Of a stretch of 64,000 bases of DNA, positions 59,634 through 64,000 are shown piece by piece (position 1 is the stretch's first letter; each line of letters begins with the position of its first letter). Under the pieces are notes generated by a model. That model was not told where the DNA came from and did no database searches. It saw nothing but the letters and a program-made list of their open reading frames with translations. The position numbers and the translations under genes are program-made. Source of the DNA: CAYNFP01 sp964396655 (lineage in GTDB: Bacteria > Bacillota_I > Bacilli_A > RF39 > UBA660); the NCBI GenBank assembly GCA_964396655.1, contig CAYNFP010000004.1, forward strand, positions 62,001 through 126,000, read 5' to 3'.

Positions 59634-60101
59634 TTACCATCTGTAATGTGCATAAGCTTTATTAGCCTCTGCCATCTTGTGTGTGTCTTCACGTTTCTTA
59701 CATGCTCCACCAACACCATTTGAAGCATCCATTAATTCAGCAGCAAGTTTCTCTGCCATTCCTTTTCCATTTCTATTTTTAGCATATTGAATTAACCAAC
59801 GAAATGCTAAAGCCTGACTTCTATCTGGTTTAACTTCTGTAGGTACTTGATAATTACTACCACCTACACGTCTAGATCTAATTTCTAATGCGGGCTTAAT
59901 ATTATCTAGAGCTTTTTCAAAAACTTCAACCGGATCATTACCAGTTTTTTTCTTTATAATATCAAATGCATCATATAATATAGTTTGAGCTGTTCCTTTT
60001 TTACCATCTACCATGATACCATTTATTAATTTAGTAACCATTTTAGATTTATAAATTGGATCCGCTAAAACTTCTCTTTTTTCTGCTTGTCTTTTACGCA
60101 T
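59634..60101 (-). CDS. rpsG: 30S ribosomal protein S7
   Basis: A 155-residue protein, normal length. S7 nucleates the 30S head and binds the 16S 3' major domain. Signatures: DPIYKSKMVTKLINGIMVDGKKGTAQ, ALDNIKPALEIRSRRVGGSNYQVPTEV, ALAFRWLIQYAKNRNGKGMAEKLAAELMDA and KREDTHKMAEANKAYAHYRW. AAAGGAG precedes ATG 60101. It lies 29 nt after rpsL. Confidence 0.97.
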   Translation of the reverse strand: MRKRQAEKREVLADPIYKSKMVTKLINGIMVDGKKGTAQTILYDAFDIIKKKTGNDPVEVFEKALDNIKPALEIRSRRVGGSNYQVPTEVKPDRSQALAFRWLIQYAKNRNGKGMAEKLAAELMDASNGVGGACKKREDTHKMAEANKAYAHYRW

Positions 60102-60130
60102 AATATTCTCCTTTCATTATATTAATTAAT

Positions 60131-60547
60131 TTATTTATTTTTAGGTCTTTTTGCTCCGTATTTACTTCTACCTTGTCTTCTTTTATCAACACCGGCAGTA
60201 TCTAATGTACCACGAATGATATGATAACGAACTCCAATAAGATCTTTAACACGTCCACCTCTCATAAGAATTACACTATGTTCTTGCAAGTTGTGTCCTT
60301 CTCCAGGTATATAACATGTTACTTCAGAACCATTACTTAATCTAACACGAGCATACTTACGTAAAGCTGAATTAGGCTTTTTAGGTGCTTTAGTACCAAC
60401 ACGAGTACAAACCCCACGTTTTTGAGGTGAATTATAATCAGATTTCTTTCTATCTTTAGTATTAAATCCATAATTCAAAACTGGGCTTTTACTTTTTTTA
60501 ACCTTTTGTTTTCTTTTGTTTCTTATTAATTGATTGATTGTAGGCAT
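60131..60547 (-). CDS. rpsL: 30S ribosomal protein S12
   Basis: A 138-residue protein. S12 lies at the decoding site. PTINQLIRNKRKQKVKKSKS and KRGVCTRVGTKAPKKPNSALRK hold the streptomycin-region lysine in its wild-type form; the C-terminal PGEGHNLQEHSVILMRGGRVKDLIGVRYHIIRG contains the second resistance region, also of wild-type form. The usual RVxTxTPKKPNS is RVGTKAPKKPNS here. A consensus promoter lies about 90 nt upstream. Confidence 0.97.
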   Translation of the reverse strand: MPTINQLIRNKRKQKVKKSKSPVLNYGFNTKDRKKSDYNSPQKRGVCTRVGTKAPKKPNSALRKYARVRLSNGSEVTCYIPGEGHNLQEHSVILMRGGRVKDLIGVRYHIIRGTLDTAGVDKRRQGRSKYGAKRPKNK

Positions 60548-60635
60548 ATATTTTCTCCTTTCTTATTACACATTTCCAGGTGTATCATTTTTCGTTTTTT
60601 AAATAAGTTTTCTTAGAAAACTCAAAACTTATATA

Positions 60636-60664
60636 ATCATACTATTATATGTATTAATTGTCAA
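60636..60664 (-). promoter_or_regulatory. Promoter of the rpsL-rpsG-fusA-tuf operon
   Basis: Minus strand TTGACA (60664-60659), 17-nt spacer, TATGAT (60641-60636). The leader that follows contains an AAGTTTT/AAAACTT inverted repeat (about 60630-60603). Confidence 0.8.
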
Positions 60665-60674
60665 TAATTTTTAT

Positions 60675-60920
60675 TTATTTTTTTACAAAATCTATTTTAT
60701 AACCTATAGAGTTTAAAAGTTTAATTAAAGTGTTAAGACTTGGAGATTGTTTACCCTTTTCTATTCTAGCAAGCATTGGTTGTTTAAAATCTATTAAATC
60801 ACATAAATCTCTTTGAGATAATCCTTCATCTTTTCTAATTTTAACTAACTTACAAATTAATTCATATTCTTCATTTAACAAATTTTTTTCGTTTTTAATA
60901 TATTTTTTAATCTTATTCAT
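60675..60920 (-). CDS. XRE-family HTH antitoxin-like regulator
   Basis: An 81-residue DNA-binding protein. The helix-turn-helix core is RKDEGLSQRDLCDLIDFKQPMLARIEKGKQSPSLNTLIKLL (residues about 28-68), a classic Cro/CI fold of the HigA type. It overlaps the end of the MazF-like gene by 8 nt, with its SD inside that gene. The toxin-first order with an XRE partner is that of HigBA-like modules. It probably neutralises the toxin and represses the operon. No terminator is visible after it. Confidence 0.85.
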   Translation of the reverse strand: MNKIKKYIKNEKNLLNEEYELICKLVKIRKDEGLSQRDLCDLIDFKQPMLARIEKGKQSPSLNTLIKLLNSIGYKIDFVKK

Positions 60921-61371
60921 TTTTCATTCCTTCTAAATATAATTTCTTATATTGTTTTGCTATAAAAACATCTATTTTTCCAATTTTATAATTAATTTCT
61001 TCATTTTTTATTTTGTATATTACATCAGTTTTTACTATACTATCTTTTTTTAAATTATTATCTTCATTCTTTTTTAAATAAATATTAAATTTAAATTTTA
61101 ATTTATCCATATTAGAAGAAATCAACATACAAAAATTTGTTATTGGAACAGCATGATTGTCTTTATCAATTATAACAAATAAATGATTTTTCCCAAAATT
61201 TCCATCATTATATTTATAATTTTCTACAAATACTATATCACCAATTTCATATTTTGGAAATTTTACTATTTGTTCTCCAACATAAAAACCCGGAAATTCA
61301 TAGTCTTCGTTTAATGCAGAATCAGTATATTTAACTTCTTCATATTTTAATGCTTTTTTATATTTTTTCAT
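60913..61371 (-). CDS. MazF/PemK-like toxin-type protein
   Basis: A 152-residue protein. PKYEIGDIVFVENYKYNDGNFGKNHLFVIID matches the start of the MazF/PemK SH3-like barrel, where the family has G-D-I-V-x-V...G-S-x-x-x-K-x-R-P-V-L-V-I. The Arg of KxRPxL is replaced by N-H-L-F here. ISSNMDKLKFKFNIYLKKN and LKKDSIVKTDVIYKI follow the C-terminal barrel with S-I-V-K-T-D, close to the usual S-x-v-x-x-d-q. It is probably an mRNA interferase paired with the XRE antitoxin downstream; activity is inferred. Confidence 0.65.
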   Translation of the reverse strand: MKKYKKALKYEEVKYTDSALNEDYEFPGFYVGEQIVKFPKYEIGDIVFVENYKYNDGNFGKNHLFVIIDKDNHAVPITNFCMLISSNMDKLKFKFNIYLKKNEDNNLKKDSIVKTDVIYKIKNEEINYKIGKIDVFIAKQYKKLYLEGMKNE

Positions 61372-61421
61372 AATTTAATCTCCAAAACTATGATAACATA
61401 TAAATTATCAAAAAATCAATC

Positions 61422-62339
61422 TTATTTAGATAAAGTTAATATTTTTTTATTATCTATAATAGTGTGGCTATCATCATATTTTACATAAGAACCTAATTTT
61501 ATATATTCAATCATTTTCTGGACATCTTTTAATAAATCTTTTCCTTCTATTCCGCAAGAAAATAAAGAAAATAAAATACTGCTATCAGGTAAATTTAATA
61601 TTTCTCTTATTTCTGTATCTTCTAAAACATGCCCATAGCCGTTAATAAAAGATTTGTTAACTCCTTCTATGGTTTCTAATACTCTAAATAAGATTCTTCT
61701 TAAATACGCCGGATGGCAAAATGGAAAATATACTTTTTGTAAATTTATTTTTTCTCCAACTTCTTTAATTCTATTTTTTATATAAACAACTTGATTTCCA
61801 GACTTTGCTATTTCAAAAAAATTTAAATCAACTCTATACCCAAGACTCTCAAAGAAATCTATAAAAGCTAATATTATAACACCATAATTAAATATGGTCT
61901 CAGCAGAAACATAATATGGGTAACTGGCATCAACATATATTGATATTATATTCTTCTTTTCTTCCAATATCTTTTTTCTCATATTTAAAGGAATATTATT
62001 TATTGCATTGAAAATATTTGGAATGCCTCCATTAATTGAATTTTTATATTCAAAATTTTTTATTACATAAGGAAATATTTTATCAATGCTTTTTTTTGCT
62101 TCCAAAAACTGTTGAAAATTTTCATACCATCCATTTTCAAATAAATTTATAGCTTGTTCAAAAGTCATAACACCAGTAAATTCTAATCTATCTCTATTTT
62201 CAACCTTTGATTCGATTATTTGATGTGACCAAGTACTCGAAGTTTTAGTTATCTTTAAATATCCTATTAAATCTGTTTTGCTAGAAAAAGATATGTCAAA
62301 TATTTCATAACCTTTTTGAGAATAATTATTAAATTTCAT
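61422..62339 (-). CDS. DUF7192-like phage-associated protein, partner of the AAA+ ATPase
   Basis: A 305-residue protein. SSTWSHQIIESKVENRDR and FTGVMTFEQAINLFENGWYE follow a pattern I associate with DUF7192, which is found beside MoxR-like ATPases in phages. The C-terminal half has an alternating beta/helix layout (NIISIYVDASYPYYVSAE, VIILAFIDFFESLGYRVDL, FPFCHPAYLRRILFRVLE), reminiscent of a VWA-like fold with V-D-A-S in place of D-x-S-x-S. It starts 2 nt after the ATPase. Function unknown; a substrate adaptor is inferred. Confidence 0.6.
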   Translation of the reverse strand: MKFNNYSQKGYEIFDISFSSKTDLIGYLKITKTSSTWSHQIIESKVENRDRLEFTGVMTFEQAINLFENGWYENFQQFLEAKKSIDKIFPYVIKNFEYKNSINGGIPNIFNAINNIPLNMRKKILEEKKNIISIYVDASYPYYVSAETIFNYGVIILAFIDFFESLGYRVDLNFFEIAKSGNQVVYIKNRIKEVGEKINLQKVYFPFCHPAYLRRILFRVLETIEGVNKSFINGYGHVLEDTEIREILNLPDSSILFSLFSCGIEGKDLLKDVQKMIEYIKLGSYVKYDDSHTIIDNKKILTLSK

Positions 62340-62341
62340 TT

Positions 62342-63658
62342 CTAAATCCTCTTTAAAATAATAGAATTAAATTCTCTAGTATATTCATTTTCTATCAATT
62401 CTGCATCTTTAAATTTTTGACTAATTATTTTCATATCTTCTAAATCCAACTCTTTTATAATTGTGTACAATAGAATTTCTTCTATAGTAAATCCAAAATT
62501 TTTCATTTTTTGAGCATAAACTATATTTCTTGTTGTAACCGTATGTCTAATTCCACAATCATTTACTACTTTTCTAAAATCCCAGAAAAATCTTAACAAA
62601 TCATCATCTGAAACAATTGATTTTTCTAGTCTTATATCATAATCAAAATATACTTGAACAAATCTATCCAAGGATGCTGCATCTAATTCACTTCTTCCAC
62701 AATATAATCTACTTGCTCCATTTCCCCATGTATTAGCAGCTGCTATAATTCTAAAATCTTTATGAGCTTTAGTAAATTCTCCATCTTCAAATGCCATATA
62801 AATATATCCATCAGCAGCGCCTATTGCTGAATTTAAAGATAATAAAGCTGATGGATGAGAATTATCTATTTCATCTAAGAAAAATAATCCTCCATCTCTA
62901 AATGCTTTATAAAATTGTGTCTCCTTGTATTTTCCGTGAGCATCAGTAAAGCCTAAAAGTTTATATTCTTCACTTGCATTGTTGGTATAATACATTTTTA
63001 TTCCAAGGGCTTCTGCAATTTGACCAGCACATACACTTTTTCCACTTCCTGTAGGGCCAATTAACATAACAGGTAATCCAATTCTTACAAATTTATAAAG
63101 TGTTTCAAATTTTTCATGATATAACTGAGGTGGTAATATTATTTTTTCTGATGGGGTGATAATATGAATTTCTCTTGGTCTTACATCTTCTATTTCTATT
63201 CTTTTTGTGGCTTCTCTTACTATTTCTTCTATAATCCTACCTTTAGAGTTTTCAACAAAAAACATAAGCTCATATGCCTGAGCAGCCATTTTCATTATTT
63301 CTTCTTTTTCTGCTTCCATTATTTTAGAAATCTCAATTTTTGCCTGATCTAATATCTTTTGTTTTTCGTCATCCAAGCTTTCAATTAATTTTGTTTTTAA
63401 ACTTTCACTAAAATCTTTTATTGAATCTAAATCTCTTAAATATCTTTCTATTAATCTAGGAACAGCTTCAGTTAATACCCTAATTTTCTGTTTTCCAAAT
63501 AATTTATCTACAACTTTATCAGCCCTTAAATCAATTTCTGCTTTTTGGATTATTGCTTTTTCTAATTCTTTACTTTTAGAATCTAAAATTTCTTTAATGC
63601 ATTTGTTTATTTCTTCATCAATATATAACATTAATTCTAATTTTTCTTCTTCTGTCAT
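62342..63658 (-). CDS. MoxR/dynein-type AAA+ ATPase (AAA_5)
   Basis: A 438-residue protein. Residues 1-180 form a long Lys/Glu-rich coiled-coil-like region. The AAA module follows: MLIGPTGSGKSVCAGQIAEAL (Walker A, near 196), GLFFLDEIDNSHPSALLSLNSA (Walker B), FRIIAAANTWGNGASRLYCGR (sensor 1) and SLDRFVQVYFDYD (Arg finger). The set matches CbbQ/NirQ/GvpN-like and phage AAA_5 ATPases that remodel a partner. Its ATG overlaps the previous gene's stop as ATGA. The long coiled-coil region is unusual for MoxR proteins. Confidence 0.88.
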   Translation of the reverse strand: MTEEEKLELMLYIDEEINKCIKEILDSKSKELEKAIIQKAEIDLRADKVVDKLFGKQKIRVLTEAVPRLIERYLRDLDSIKDFSESLKTKLIESLDDEKQKILDQAKIEISKIMEAEKEEIMKMAAQAYELMFFVENSKGRIIEEIVREATKRIEIEDVRPREIHIITPSEKIILPPQLYHEKFETLYKFVRIGLPVMLIGPTGSGKSVCAGQIAEALGIKMYYTNNASEEYKLLGFTDAHGKYKETQFYKAFRDGGLFFLDEIDNSHPSALLSLNSAIGAADGYIYMAFEDGEFTKAHKDFRIIAAANTWGNGASRLYCGRSELDAASLDRFVQVYFDYDIRLEKSIVSDDDLLRFFWDFRKVVNDCGIRHTVTTRNIVYAQKMKNFGFTIEEILLYTIIKELDLEDMKIISQKFKDAELIENEYTREFNSIILKRI

Positions 63659-64000
63659 AATAATTTACCCCCTAATAACTCTAGCCTTTTTGTTGAATTT
63701 TTAATATATTCATTAAAGTTTATTTTATAAAATTCAGGATTAGTTGCTGGAATGAAGTAAGACAAAATATCTATAATACTAATATTTGTGTCACTTAGTA
63801 TATAACTGGTTATTAATTTCAAATATTTTTCTTTTTGTGACTGAGACATATTTATATAAGCATTTAATAAAGCAAAGCCAATTGGGTAAGAAATCATAGT
63901 ATATACTTTTTTTGTTAATTCATTTACTTTAATTGAATATACAAAATTTCCAGCCTTTGATTTTTCATAAATTTCAAGAGCTTTTATATACTCTTCAAGA
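63655..64000 (-). CDS. First visible gene of the AAA+ operon, N-terminus outside window
   Basis: The frame stays open from the stop at 63655 to base 64000, giving at least 115 residues; an internal ATG at 63897 is not needed as a start. The visible part is helical: EEYIKALEIYEKSKAGNFVYS, ISYPIGFALLNAYINMSQSQKEKYLKLI, and a C-terminal SIIDILSYFIPATNPEFYKIN. This layout recalls the C-terminal helices of M3-type peptidases, but the catalytic HExxH would be outside the window, so this is only a guess. Its stop overlaps the ATPase start as ATGA. Confidence 0.5.
   Translation of the reverse strand, partial: LEEYIKALEIYEKSKAGNFVYSIKVNELTKKVYTMISYPIGFALLNAYINMSQSQKEKYLKLITSYILSDTNISIIDILSYFIPATNPEFYKINFNEYIKNSTKRLELLGGKLL

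Noticed and set aside
1..64000. Mycoplasma-type code with TGA as Trp
   Set aside because: TGA ends genes at sites of ATGA coupling (17867, 11754, 63655), and Trp is encoded by TGG throughout.

Overview
The window is chromosomal DNA of an extremely AT-rich, Gram-positive-type bacterium (Bacillota). TGA is used as a stop codon (for example at the alaS junction, 17867) and Trp is read from TGG, so this is not a Mycoplasma code. The gene content (CdaA/CdaR, PrkC/PrpC, RecD2, an RNase J paralogue, a tyrS T-box, tmRNA with an AFA-ending tag, CotY/CotZ- and CotF-type coat proteins) suggests an uncultured, possibly spore-forming, low-GC Bacillota with a compact genome. Lineage is inference. Most genes lie on the minus strand, with short gaps, many 1-30 nt overlaps and many small intrinsic terminators.

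Layout. 1-9.6 kb: truncated AI-2E-type exporter, recD2, mtaB, rsmE, two tandem DUF3419/BtaA-like methyltransferase-fold genes and an SDR enzyme. 9.7-18.2 kb: tRNA-Lys, polysaccharide deacetylase, then a housekeeping operon read leftwards (small gene, alaS, rlmN, prpC, prkC, rsgA, rpe). 18.2-21 kb: two tandem type IV pilin-like genes with InlB-like repeats and Cys-rich tails. 21-25.4 kb: cdaA-cdaR (c-di-AMP), a YerB-like protein and small envelope proteins. 25.4-29 kb: an accessory patch with a phage-type holin/M23 endolysin cassette, ssrA, a frameshifted DUF7000 gene and orphan hypothetical genes. 29-35.5 kb: GT28 glycosyltransferase, an N-terminally extended dCMP deaminase, smpB, rnr, secG, an Smr protein and a degenerate PfkB protein. 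35.6-39.8 kb: rimP(N-domain only)-nusA-rnpM-infB-rbfA operon with a promoter and a leader hairpin.

40-46.9 kb: thiI, a BRO/antirepressor gene inserted between thiI and its partner cysteine desulfurase, an RNase J with a degraded metal site, and a membrane thioredoxin. 47-50.9 kb: a probable sporulation cluster (CotY/CotZ, Cys-less EIIB-like protein, KinB-like kinase, Tyr-rich small protein), then a metal-site-less metallophosphoesterase and a CPBP protease. 51-55.3 kb: T-box-controlled tyrS, a run of envelope proteins and trmB. 55.4-56.2 kb: a second coat-gene group including CotF. 56.3-60.6 kb: rpsL-rpsG-fusA-tuf. 60.7-64 kb: a MazF-like/XRE toxin-antitoxin pair and a translationally coupled operon with a MoxR-like AAA+ ATPase and a DUF7192-like partner that runs off the right edge.

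Most notable: (i) three putative coat genes in two separate groups share an AC-N17-CATA element resembling a sigma-K promoter; (ii) an unusual number of familiar folds have lost catalytic motifs or domains (metallophosphoesterase, RNase J, EIIB, PfkB, RimP, AlaRS); (iii) several terminators donate their tail or 3' arm to the -35 box of the next gene; (iv) the right-edge AAA+/DUF7192 operon next to a toxin-antitoxin pair is the best candidate for an undescribed accessory system, but it is cut by the window.
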